NCBI GenBank assembly: GCA_046050465.1
Contig: JBJOPS010000007.1
Span: 43,597 to 107,596, forward strand
Length of the DNA: 64,000 nucleotides
Source: Egaibacter sp046050465
GTDB taxonomy: Bacteria; Pseudomonadota; Gammaproteobacteria; Burkholderiales; Burkholderiaceae_C
Reading direction: 5' to 3'
A program made the position numbers and the translations under genes. The notes beneath the pieces were generated by a model, which made no database searches, was not told the origin of the DNA, and was given only the letters and a program-made list of their open reading frames with translations. Shown piece after piece: positions 50,238 through 57,681 of the stretch; within the stretch, counting starts at the first letter, position 1, and the number at the start of each line of letters is the position of its first letter.

Positions 50238-51416
50238 TCAATGCGCCGCAGAAGCCGCGCCGGGCGCAGCAACAGCGGATTCGCCAGCAGCACTTTTCAG
50301 GTCATCCATCGGAGCACCTGCCAGCAGCGCCTGCAGATCGGCTTGGGCCAGCCAAAAGTCCCGATGCGCCATGACCGCAGCCTGAGAGGTCAATGTGCGA
50401 GACTGACTGTCAGCGAGCACATCAAAGATGCTGGTCAACATGCCGTTGTACCGCAGCACCAGTTCATCATGAATGAACGTTCGAAGCGGCAGCACTTCCA
50501 CCTGTAAATATCGGGCAATGTCAAAAGCTGTGCGGTATGCAAAATAAACTTCACGTGCCCGACTACGCAATTTGACAGCCACAGAGCGAACGCTGGCTGC
50601 ATCACCAACCGCATCCCAGAGATCATCTGCATCCGGGGACGTCGCCCTGGCCTGCTTGAGTTGCCATTGCGCCCTCGCAACGCGCAAGTCCGCACGGGCC
50701 TGCAGTGCGAGCGCTTCAACGTCAGGCACCTCAAGCGCCTGTTTCGGCAATGCCGGCAATCCGGCTTCAAGCTGATACCGGGCTTGTGCACCCCACAGAC
50801 CGAGAACAATGGTCAGGTTTTCACGAGCAGCCAGCGCACTGCTGCGTGATCGGGCCAATGCCACTGCGAACTCAGACAAAGCCAGCTGCGCACGGGCCTG
50901 AGTCAGCTTGCTGACATTGCCCACCTGCGTCATGCGCCGTGTCAGGTCTGCGCTGACCTCCAGCGTATTTTTGGCCTCTTCCAGCAACCGCACGGACTGC
51001 TCGGCAGCCACCGCTGAGACCCATGCTTTATAGGCTCGGGCAGACAGCACCGTGATGGCTTGACGCATCTTCAGTTTGGCAGGGTTGTCCGAGCGAACGG
51101 CATCACTAATGGACGTACCTGCGGCGCCCATGGCAATCTGAAGGTCCGGATTGTTGAGCAACGCGATACGAACAGCGGCATCGGCCGACAATGGCTTTTG
51201 CAATAGCGCATGCACTTGCGCCGAGGTGTCCAGGGTCGGGCGCGGGAGCACCACGGTACCAGGCTGGGTGCCAATGATCAGGCCCGGCATGCTGGCCTGC
51301 AAGTCGGTCAGCCCCCCATCGGGCGGTGGCGCTGCCAGCACCTTGCCTGCTGCAGCCATCAGCATAAGGCTGGTCAATGTTGATCGAAGTATGTTGTGCG
51401 AGATGAGCAGGCTCAT
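50238..51416 (-). CDS. TolC-family protein lacking both beta-strand segments
   Basis: The 392-residue product has a signal peptide (1-28) and the helical signature of outer-membrane efflux proteins of the copper-oxidase-associated group: VRIALLNNPDLQIAMG, RAYKAWVSAVAAEQSVRLLEEAKN, ADLRVARAQWQLKQA and HDELVLRYNGMLTSIFDVLADSQSR. Such proteins normally run to about 450-500 residues. Here about 45 residues seem absent at residues 103-114 and another 45-50 at 247-271. These are the two places that carry the outer-membrane strands. The gene is otherwise intact, with AGGGGACAAAGCC before the ATG, which overlaps the previous stop (ATGA). Confidence 0.8.
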   Translation of the reverse strand: MSLLISHNILRSTLTSLMLMAAAGKVLAAPPPDGGLTDLQASMPGLIIGTQPGTVVLPRPTLDTSAQVHALLQKPLSADAAVRIALLNNPDLQIAMGAAGTSISDAVRSDNPAKLKMRQAITVLSARAYKAWVSAVAAEQSVRLLEEAKNTLEVSADLTRRMTQVGNVSKLTQARAQLALSEFAVALARSRSSALAARENLTIVLGLWGAQARYQLEAGLPALPKQALEVPDVEALALQARADLRVARAQWQLKQARATSPDADDLWDAVGDAASVRSVAVKLRSRAREVYFAYRTAFDIARYLQVEVLPLRTFIHDELVLRYNGMLTSIFDVLADSQSRTLTSQAAVMAHRDFWLAQADLQALLAGAPMDDLKSAAGESAVAAPGAASAAH

Positions 51417-51790
51417 GGCTTTGTCCCCTTGCAGCATGGCATGTCGGGCATGCCCGGGGGAACAGGTTTTTGTCGTACCTGCTCTTCCTCCCACTTCAGC
51501 AAGTCGGCATGACCTCGCTTGAATTGCCCCACGGTTGCATTGGCGGCCCGCCAGTCGACTGCTGACTGCTCGATACCGGTGGGCAGACCATCAAATACTG
51601 ATTGGTATTGCGCTTTCGGCACCGGCGTGCCAGGTGCGCTGACCTCCAGTGTGGGCACGGGATTGATACGAACGTTTCCCGGCGCCTGGGCTTGCGCCAG
51701 ACCCAGGCCCACCGCCCAAAAAACCAGAGCGGCAATCCCCCTGTTCGCGGCAGCTCGAACCGCGCGGCGCTGTGTTGACCAATGTGACAT
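51413..51790 (-). CDS. Hypothetical secreted protein of the copper locus
   Basis: The 125-residue product has a signal peptide (about 12-35, GIAALVFWAVGLGLAQAQA) and a Pro-rich segment. The C-terminus is PGMPDMPCCKGTKP with a Cys pair that could bind metal. I do not recognise a family. It has a good ribosome-binding site (AGGAGTTTGAA) and is translationally coupled to the TolC-like gene, so it probably works with it. Confidence 0.75.
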   Translation of the reverse strand: MSHWSTQRRAVRAAANRGIAALVFWAVGLGLAQAQAPGNVRINPVPTLEVSAPGTPVPKAQYQSVFDGLPTGIEQSAVDWRAANATVGQFKRGHADLLKWEEEQVRQKPVPPGMPDMPCCKGTKP

Positions 51791-51900
51791 TTCAAACTCC
51801 TGATGGACATGATGACGAATACCTGAACTGCGCCGGGTGTGGCTGAATGCGCCAGTCAGGCGTAGTTCGGCAAAGTACAGGCCCAGTTAGGGCCTTGCGA

Positions 51901-52293
51901 TCAGGAAATGGGAGGTTTTTGGCCCAGCGCGAGCTCAGCGCTGGCATACACAGACGCTGCCTGCAGCGGGACAGCAAAGGGGAACTTGCGGATGACATCC
52001 TGCTTGAAGGCAGGCTCTATGGCAGCAACTGAAGAGCACACCTGGCAGGAGATACAGGTGTCGCAATCGCCATCCGAACCATTGTCCTGGGCAACCTCTT
52101 GCTGCAAAACGGCAGCGACAGGCTCACCCATTTCATGGCAGTTCACATTTGACTGAACTGGTGCTGATGACGGGATGGGCGCGGCAACGGCATGATGCAC
52201 CGCCTGCCCGGCCATCTGAACCGACATGACGTCTCCTGCCCAACTGCGCAGGGGCAACAGGGCGATCAGGATAAGCGTAATGATGAGGCGCAC
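51901..52293 (-). CDS. Hypothetical Cys-rich secreted protein (CopL-like)
   Basis: The 130-residue product starts at GTG 52293 with a signal peptide (MRLIITLILIALLPLRSWAG). A regular C-x2-C-x2-C-x2-C run at Cys77, 80, 83 and 86 (CDTCISCQVC) and CHEM near residue 52 suggest copper or zinc binding. Small Cys/His-rich leaders like this head copper operons in other proteobacteria (for example CopL), but similarity is only in style. It is the first gene of the copper run, 110 bases before the next. Confidence 0.65.
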   Translation of the reverse strand: MRLIITLILIALLPLRSWAGDVMSVQMAGQAVHHAVAAPIPSSAPVQSNVNCHEMGEPVAAVLQQEVAQDNGSDGDCDTCISCQVCSSVAAIEPAFKQDVIRKFPFAVPLQAASVYASAELALGQKPPIS

Positions 52294-52405
52294 GAAGTGA
52301 ATGATACCGGGTCAGCCCGAAAGTTCCACTGACCGAACGCTCCACGCAGCATCCGCACATGGGGCAGTTTTGGCTTCAACAAAGTAAATTCACCAAATTT
52401 ACATG

Positions 52406-52462
52406 TCAAATCGACCCTTAGCCCTATCCGCATATGCGTAAGCAGCTATTATTTTTGTAGCA
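52406..52462 (+). repeat. Dispersed palindromic element, copy 10
   Basis: A full copy: CCCTTAGCCCTATCC, CATATGCGTAAGC and the core agctattatttttgtagca (52444-52462). It lies in the 281-base gap between the copper locus and yebC. The rest of that gap shows no other feature I can support. Confidence 0.8.
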
Positions 52463-52574
52463 TTTTATCGGATCAATGGGGCGGGCAGGCGTGTGGGTGT
52501 ATAACCTAGTCCCTCCCAATCACACCAATATGGTCAGGCGCATACCGGCGCTGTAATAACAAGGAACTTCAGAC

Positions 52575-53288
52575 ATGGGCGCGCAGTGGAAAGCAAAAGG
52601 CAAGGAACTGGCAGCCAATGCCAAGGGACGCGTATTTGGCAAATTGTCCAAAGACATCATGATCGCGGCGCGCAGTGGCGCCGACCCCGCTGCCAACGCA
52701 CGCTTGCGCCTGCTGGTGGAGCAGGCCCGCAAGGTGTCCATGCCCAAAGACACGCTGGACCGGGCCATCAAGAAAGGCGCGGGCCTGACGGGCGAGGCCG
52801 TCAACTTTGAGCGCGTCATTTACGAAGGTTTTGCGCCGCACCAGGTGCCGGTGATGGTCGAATGCCTGACCGACAACGTGAACCGCACCGCCCCTGAAAT
52901 GCGCGTGTTGTTCCGCAAGGGGCAGCTCGGCACGTCAGGCTCGGTGGCCTGGGACTTTGACTACGTGGGCATGATTGAAGCAGAACCGGCCGCGACTGGT
53001 GCAGACGCTGAAGTGGCTGCGATTGAGGCGGGCGCCCAGGACTTCGAGGCTGGCGACGAAGAGGGAACAACCCTGTTTCTGACCGATGCCACCGATCTGG
53101 ACCTGGTCAGCCGTGCGCTGCCCACCCACGGCTTCAACGTGCTGTCAGCCAAACTGGGCTACAAACCCAAAAATCCCGTAAACCCCACCAGCCTGAGCGC
53201 CGAGGCGCTGGAAGAGGTAGAAGCCTTCCTGGCCGCCATTGATGGCAATGACGACGTGCAAAACGTGTTTGTAGGCCTGGCGGGCTAA
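52575..53288 (+). CDS. YebC/PmpR-family protein
   Basis: The 237-residue protein starts MGAQWKAKGKELAANAKGRVFGKLSKDI with the family's N-terminal DNA-binding domain, followed by GADPAANARLRLLVEQARKVSMPKDTLDRAIKKG and GFAPHQVPVMVECLTDNVNRT. YebC proteins act as transcription regulators or as ribosome-associated factors that relieve stalling at proline runs. AAGGAACTTCAGAC precedes the ATG. It is monocistronic here. Confidence 0.94.
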   Translation: MGAQWKAKGKELAANAKGRVFGKLSKDIMIAARSGADPAANARLRLLVEQARKVSMPKDTLDRAIKKGAGLTGEAVNFERVIYEGFAPHQVPVMVECLTDNVNRTAPEMRVLFRKGQLGTSGSVAWDFDYVGMIEAEPAATGADAEVAAIEAGAQDFEAGDEEGTTLFLTDATDLDLVSRALPTHGFNVLSAKLGYKPKNPVNPTSLSAEALEEVEAFLAAIDGNDDVQNVFVGLAG

Positions 53289-53326
53289 ATCGGGCTGAGG
53301 GCGGCCCGACATCTGACCCGACCCGC

Positions 53327-53575
53327 TTACCGGTAAAACGCTTCGACTTTGCCCTTGAGCTTGATCAGCAGCGGCTTGCCCTTGCGGTCCAGCGTTTTGC
53401 CTGCGGGCACCTTGACCCACCCTTCGCTGATGCAGTATTCCTCTACATCCATGCGCTCCTTGTCGTTCAGGCGAATGCCGATGTCATGCTCAAACACGGC
53501 AGCGATGTGAAAGGGGCTGCGCGGGTCAATCGACAGGTGATCGGGCAATGAGGGACGTTGGGTAATTTCGGTCAT
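53327..53575 (-). CDS. DUF3297 family protein
   Basis: The 82-residue protein has LPDHLSIDPRSPFHIAAVFEHDIGIRLNDKERMDVEEYCISEGWVKV in two halves, the conserved core of DUF3297. Some members carry the misleading name glutathione peroxidase. The function is unknown. It converges on yebC. Confidence 0.88.
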   Translation of the reverse strand: MTEITQRPSLPDHLSIDPRSPFHIAAVFEHDIGIRLNDKERMDVEEYCISEGWVKVPAGKTLDRKGKPLLIKLKGKVEAFYR

Positions 53576-53609
53576 GGGTTTCTACTTGGTGTTCAAAGCG
53601 ATACTATTT

Positions 53610-54794
53610 TCACCGATACAGCCAGGGCAGATCCAGCAGGCGCTTACCCAACAGGCCCAACGACACATCACGCCCCCAGCGCACCAGGCCGCTGGCATGA
53701 AAGATCTCGCCGTTGCGAATGGACCGGGCCTGCACCCGGGCATTGCGTTGCCAGCGCACGTGTGCGAACTGGCCAAGCGCAGTGGGCACATTATCAACAC
53801 CGGGTTGGCTGCTCATCACCCGCTCCAGTTCAGCCGCGTCTTCAATGGCCATGCCTGTACCCTGAGCCAGATACGGGCGCATGGGGTGCGCGGCATCGCC
53901 TACCAGTACCACCCTGCCCGCGCCGTGCTCATGTGCACCAGCCATGGGATTGCGGTCACACAGGGCCCACAACCGCCAGCCGGTCATGGCGTTGCTCAAA
54001 TCTTGCAGCGCACTACAGGTGCCGGCCAGTGAGGTGCGCAGCCCGGCCACTGTCGCGTTCTGATCCCAGTTGGTGGCGTCTGATGCCGCTTTACCGCCCT
54101 CGTCATGAACAATCGCCACCACGTTGAGCCATTCGCCGCGGCGCACCGGATACTGCACCACATGCAGGCGCGGCCCCAGCCAGACGGTAACGTGCTGACT
54201 GCGCAGGGTTTGCGGCAAGGCGGCCTGAGAAACCAGAGCACGATAGGCCAGATGCCCGGTAACCCGCGGCATGCCGTCGTTCAGCAGCCATTGCCGCACG
54301 GGGCTCCACAGGCCGTCAGCGCCCACCAGCAGGTCACCTTCAATACTTGCACCTTCACGGGGGCGGACCAGCACGCGCTGCTCGTTCTGGATGTAGCCGG
54401 CCAGTTCACTGTCCAGCCGCAGTTCGGTTGCGGCCTGTTGCTGCACCGCTGTCAACAGCAAGCCCAGAATATCGGCGCGGTGGAGAGTGGCGTAGGGTGC
54501 GCCATAACGCTGACGGGTGGTGTCGCCCAGCGGCAACACACCCAACTCGCGACCAGAGCTGGCATTGCGCACCTGCAGGTGCGATGGAAACGCGGCAACC
54601 TGGTTCAGCGCTTGGGTCAACCCCCAGCCGTCAAGCACACGGGTAACGTTGGGGCCCATCTGGATACCGGCACCCACCTCGCTGAACTCCGCGGCCCGTT
54701 CGAACAATTGAACACCCCACCCTGCACGGCCCAATGCAAACGCCGCCGCCAGGCCACCAATGCCACCACCTGCAATCAACGCTGTTTTTCCCAT
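53610..54794 (-). CDS. FAD-dependent aromatic monooxygenase (salicylate-hydroxylase-like)
   Basis: The 394-residue flavoprotein is of group A. It has the dinucleotide motif GGGIGG (9-14), GAGIQMGPNVTRVLDGWG, the DG motif in LVGADGLWSPVRQWL (about 158-172) and GDAAHPMRPYLAQGTGMAIEDA (about 297-318), which binds FAD and closes the active site. Relatives hydroxylate aromatic acids such as salicylate or 3-hydroxybenzoate. The substrate is not identifiable and no other aromatic-degradation genes adjoin it. Confidence 0.86.
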   Translation of the reverse strand: MGKTALIAGGGIGGLAAAFALGRAGWGVQLFERAAEFSEVGAGIQMGPNVTRVLDGWGLTQALNQVAAFPSHLQVRNASSGRELGVLPLGDTTRQRYGAPYATLHRADILGLLLTAVQQQAATELRLDSELAGYIQNEQRVLVRPREGASIEGDLLVGADGLWSPVRQWLLNDGMPRVTGHLAYRALVSQAALPQTLRSQHVTVWLGPRLHVVQYPVRRGEWLNVVAIVHDEGGKAASDATNWDQNATVAGLRTSLAGTCSALQDLSNAMTGWRLWALCDRNPMAGAHEHGAGRVVLVGDAAHPMRPYLAQGTGMAIEDAAELERVMSSQPGVDNVPTALGQFAHVRWQRNARVQARSIRNGEIFHASGLVRWGRDVSLGLLGKRLLDLPWLYR

Positions 54795-54879
54795 ATTGTT
54801 TGAAATTGTGACCGCTTCGGGAAAGACTGCGCCTAATCATCCATCGGAGCTTGCGCATCAAAAATTGAACAATTTTGAT

Positions 54880-54937
54880 CAAATACAGGTTTGATCCTCG
54901 TCCAATATGCGTGAGGAGCTACTATTTTTGTAGCTAC
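54880..54937 (+). repeat. Dispersed palindromic element, copy 11
   Basis: The copy contains TTTGATCCTCGTCC, AATATGCGTGAGG and the core agctactatttttgtagct (54918-54936). Its right edge supplies the TAG stop codon (54934-54936, minus strand) of the DUF1499 gene. Confidence 0.8.
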
Positions 54938-55440
54938 TCAGGCGTCTTCGAGTTCACCTCTGCAAACGCCGCACGAATCGCTTCCACGCGTGCGCGGTTC
55001 ACGCCGAGGTCCTTGCGGCCCAGACGGCTGGATGAGCGGGCCTGAATGACATGGCTCGGCTTGTCCAGCCAGAACTCCACATCATCGGTGAACTTCAGCA
55101 GGGCTGTTGTGCTTTGTGCGTAAAGGTAGTCGGCGTTTTGCGTGACGATGACGGTACGTGGCATCTGGGTCAGCACTTGCGCCAGTTGCTTGATGGCGGC
55201 TTCGCCGTCACCCTTGAACGTCAGCGGCGCGATGGCGGCGTAAGCCTGTTGCGGGTGGTCCGGGTAGAGGCTGGCCTGGCTGGAGACGCTGTTGGGTGTG
55301 CTGGACGGGGGCTTCAGGCGCCCATCGGTCACACCCAGGCGCGAGGGGGCTTTGCCTGCCAGCAGGCCCATTTGGCCGATGATCACCAGCACCAGGGCCA
55401 ACACCACGACCAGCAAGGCGATAAACCAGAAAATCTTCAT
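54934..55440 (-). CDS. DUF1499 domain protein
   Basis: The 168-residue protein has one N-terminal membrane helix (about 3-27) and then a DUF1499 domain: DGRLKPPSSTPNSVSSQ, MPRTVIVTQNADYLYAQ, TDDVEFWLDKPSHVIQARSSSRLGRKDLGVNRARVEAIR. The function is unknown. The stop codon lies inside repeat copy 11, so the last residues (KTPE) may once have continued differently. Confidence 0.9.
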   Translation of the reverse strand: MKIFWFIALLVVVLALVLVIIGQMGLLAGKAPSRLGVTDGRLKPPSSTPNSVSSQASLYPDHPQQAYAAIAPLTFKGDGEAAIKQLAQVLTQMPRTVIVTQNADYLYAQSTTALLKFTDDVEFWLDKPSHVIQARSSSRLGRKDLGVNRARVEAIRAAFAEVNSKTPE

Positions 55441-55509
55441 GACAGGGCTTTCAAGAGGATCCCGGCGGCAGGTTTGACGCCGTGGCCCTCCAGAATACCC
55501 GATGGCGGC

Positions 55510-56562
55510 TTACTTGTAGCCCACGCGGTCCAGCATCTGCTGAACCTTGATCTGGTTGGCTGATACAGCGGCGAGCGGAATAGTTTCGCTCTTGAATGCG
55601 CCACCGGTCATCGCCTTGAGTGCGGCGTTGTCTACCACCACGCCTTTGGCGGTAGGCCATTCGTTGTTGCCGTTGGCAAAGTGATCCTGCGCGAAGGGGC
55701 TGGCCAGGTATTCCATGAACTTGATGGCGTTGTCGCGGTTTTTGGCGTATTTGGCTACGGCGCCACCAGCGATGTTCATGTGGGTACCCCAGCTGGACTG
55801 GTTGGGGAACACCACGCCCACTTTTTCAACTGCGGCGCGGTCTTCCGGCACGCTGGAGCGCATCATGCGGGCCAGGTAGTAAGTGTTGGTGACTGCAATG
55901 GCGCATTCGCCTGAGGCCACGCCCTTGATCTGGTCGGTGTCGCCACCCGCTGGCTTGCGGGCCATGTTGTCCACGATGCCTTTGAGCCAGGCTTCGGTCC
56001 TGGCTTCGCCCATGTGCTCCACCATCGTGGAGAACAGGCTCAGGTTGTAGGGGTGCGAGCCCGAGCGGGTGCAGACCTTGCCCTTGTTTTTGGCATCGGC
56101 CAGCTCTTCATAGGTGTCCACATCGTCTTTTTTAACCTTGATCTTGTCATACACGATCACGCGGGCGCGGGTGGAGAAGCCGGTCCAGGTCACGCCATCG
56201 GGCGTGGCGGCTGCGCGGAAATTGGCGGCAATGGCATCGTCCAGCACTTTGGATTTGATGGGCTGAAACAGGCCCTGCGCGTCGGCAGATGTCAGGCGGG
56301 CTGCATCCACCAGCAAAATCAGGTCGGCGGGGGACGCCGCACCTTCGGCCTTGAGCCGGCTCAAAATACCTGCATCATCAGCATCTACGCGGTTGATCTT
56401 GATCCCGGTAGTTTTGGTGAAATTGGAATATAGGGCTTCGTCAGTGGCATAGTGGCGGGCAGAATACAAATTGAGAACTTGCTCCTGCGCTGCCGTTGCA
56501 CCGGCACCTAGCAGCAACGCGGCGCCCAGGCAAGCGTTCAAGCAGCTGGTCTTTTGCAACAT
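55510..56562 (-). CDS. Fe(3+) ABC transporter substrate-binding protein (FutA/FbpA type)
   Basis: The 350-residue periplasmic protein has a signal peptide (1-25, cut after TAAQ or ATAA). Its fold shows LNLYSARHYATDEALYSNF and PADLILLVDAARL. The iron-binding tyrosine pair is in TNTYYLARMM (about 230) and GVVFPNQSSWGTHMNIAGGAV follows. AAGGAGATTGTT precedes ATG 56562. No permease or ATPase gene adjoins it. Confidence 0.92.
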   Translation of the reverse strand: MLQKTSCLNACLGAALLLGAGATAAQEQVLNLYSARHYATDEALYSNFTKTTGIKINRVDADDAGILSRLKAEGAASPADLILLVDAARLTSADAQGLFQPIKSKVLDDAIAANFRAAATPDGVTWTGFSTRARVIVYDKIKVKKDDVDTYEELADAKNKGKVCTRSGSHPYNLSLFSTMVEHMGEARTEAWLKGIVDNMARKPAGGDTDQIKGVASGECAIAVTNTYYLARMMRSSVPEDRAAVEKVGVVFPNQSSWGTHMNIAGGAVAKYAKNRDNAIKFMEYLASPFAQDHFANGNNEWPTAKGVVVDNAALKAMTGGAFKSETIPLAAVSANQIKVQQMLDRVGYK

Positions 56563-56607
56563 AACAATCTCCTTGGTTTTCTGACAGTGGAAGTGGAAAT
56601 AAAGTTC

Positions 56608-56640
56608 AATGATAACGCAAACACGAATCATTCTTATTAA
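56608..56640. promoter_or_regulatory. Possible Fur-type site
   Basis: AATGATAACG at 56608 and GAATCATTCTTATT at 56625-56638 resemble split halves of a Fur box, just upstream of the iron-binding protein gene and inside the patatin leader. The match is imperfect. Confidence 0.3.
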
Positions 56641-56683
56641 TGACCCTGAAGAACACCTCCGTCTTTCAGGTCTGTGCGCGGAG

Positions 56684-57607
56684 ATGAGTTCACGTGCCAG
56701 GCCGAAACTGCGATGGCTGATAGGGTTAGTGGTCACCTTAGGCTTGGGTGGCTGCGCTGTGCAGCCCACGGAGCCGTCTCGCCCGGACGAGCCGCCGGTG
56801 GCGGTGGTGCAGCCCATCGCCAGGAAGCCCCCCAGAATCGGGCTGGCTCTGGGTGGTGGTGCTGCGCGCGGGTTTGCCCATGTCGGGGTGATTCAGGTGC
56901 TGGAAGAGGCGGGGATCAAGGTTGATCTGGTAGCGGGCACCTCGGCGGGCAGCCTGGTCGCCGCCATTTACGCCAGCGGCAAAAACGGTGTGCAGTTGCA
57001 GCAGATCTCCGAAGCCATGGAGGAGGCAATGCTGACCGACTGGACGCTGCCGCTATTCAACCGCGGCATGCTGCGTGGCGAGGCCATGGCACGGTATGTG
57101 AACACCCAAGTGGCTGGCAAGCTGATTGAGGCCATGCCGCTGCCGCTGGGCATTGTGGCAACCGACCTCAACAGCGGTGAAGCCATTTTGTTCCGCCGGG
57201 GTGACACGGGCTCTGCGGTGCGTGCATCGAGCGCAGTGCCCGCCGTATTCCAGCCGGTGAAGATTGCGGGTCAAGAGTATGTGGATGGTGGCCTGGTCTC
57301 GCCAGTACCGGTGCGCTCGGCCCGGCAAATGGGTGCCGAACTGGTGATTGCCGTCGATATTTCCAGTGCACCCGAAGGCAACCCGGCGAGTGACACCCTG
57401 CAGGTCATGCTTCAGACCTTTGCCATCATGGGCAAAAGCATCAATACTTTTGAATTGCGCGATGCCGATGTGGTGGTACGGCCTGTGCTGCTGGGTGTTG
57501 GCAGTACCGATTTTGGCAGTCGCAGACGTTCCGTTGAAGCCGGCCGACAGGCGATGCTGGCCAGCCTGCCAAGACTCAGGACAGCAATCGAGAACAAATC
57601 AAAGTAA
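56684..57607 (+). CDS. Patatin-like phospholipase lipoprotein
   Basis: The 307-residue product has a lipoprotein signal (lipobox LGGC, Cys24) and a patatin domain with the oxyanion motif ALGGGAARGFAHVG, nucleophile Ser in AGTSAGSLVAAIYASG, and the catalytic Asp in VDGGLVSPVPV. RssA-like or NTE-like proteins of this kind act on lysophospholipids, with the site facing the periplasm. ATG 56684 follows GCGCGGAG at a short distance; an ATG at 56609 would add 25 residues before the signal peptide and is less likely. It converges on parC. Confidence 0.88.
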   Translation: MSSRARPKLRWLIGLVVTLGLGGCAVQPTEPSRPDEPPVAVVQPIARKPPRIGLALGGGAARGFAHVGVIQVLEEAGIKVDLVAGTSAGSLVAAIYASGKNGVQLQQISEAMEEAMLTDWTLPLFNRGMLRGEAMARYVNTQVAGKLIEAMPLPLGIVATDLNSGEAILFRRGDTGSAVRASSAVPAVFQPVKIAGQEYVDGGLVSPVPVRSARQMGAELVIAVDISSAPEGNPASDTLQVMLQTFAIMGKSINTFELRDADVVVRPVLLGVGSTDFGSRRRSVEAGRQAMLASLPRLRTAIENKSK

Positions 57608-57681
57608 CAAGAACTATATGGCTGACGGCCATTCGCGAACTCATCTGAATGATATCCACGACAGGCAACAGCAACACTGGG

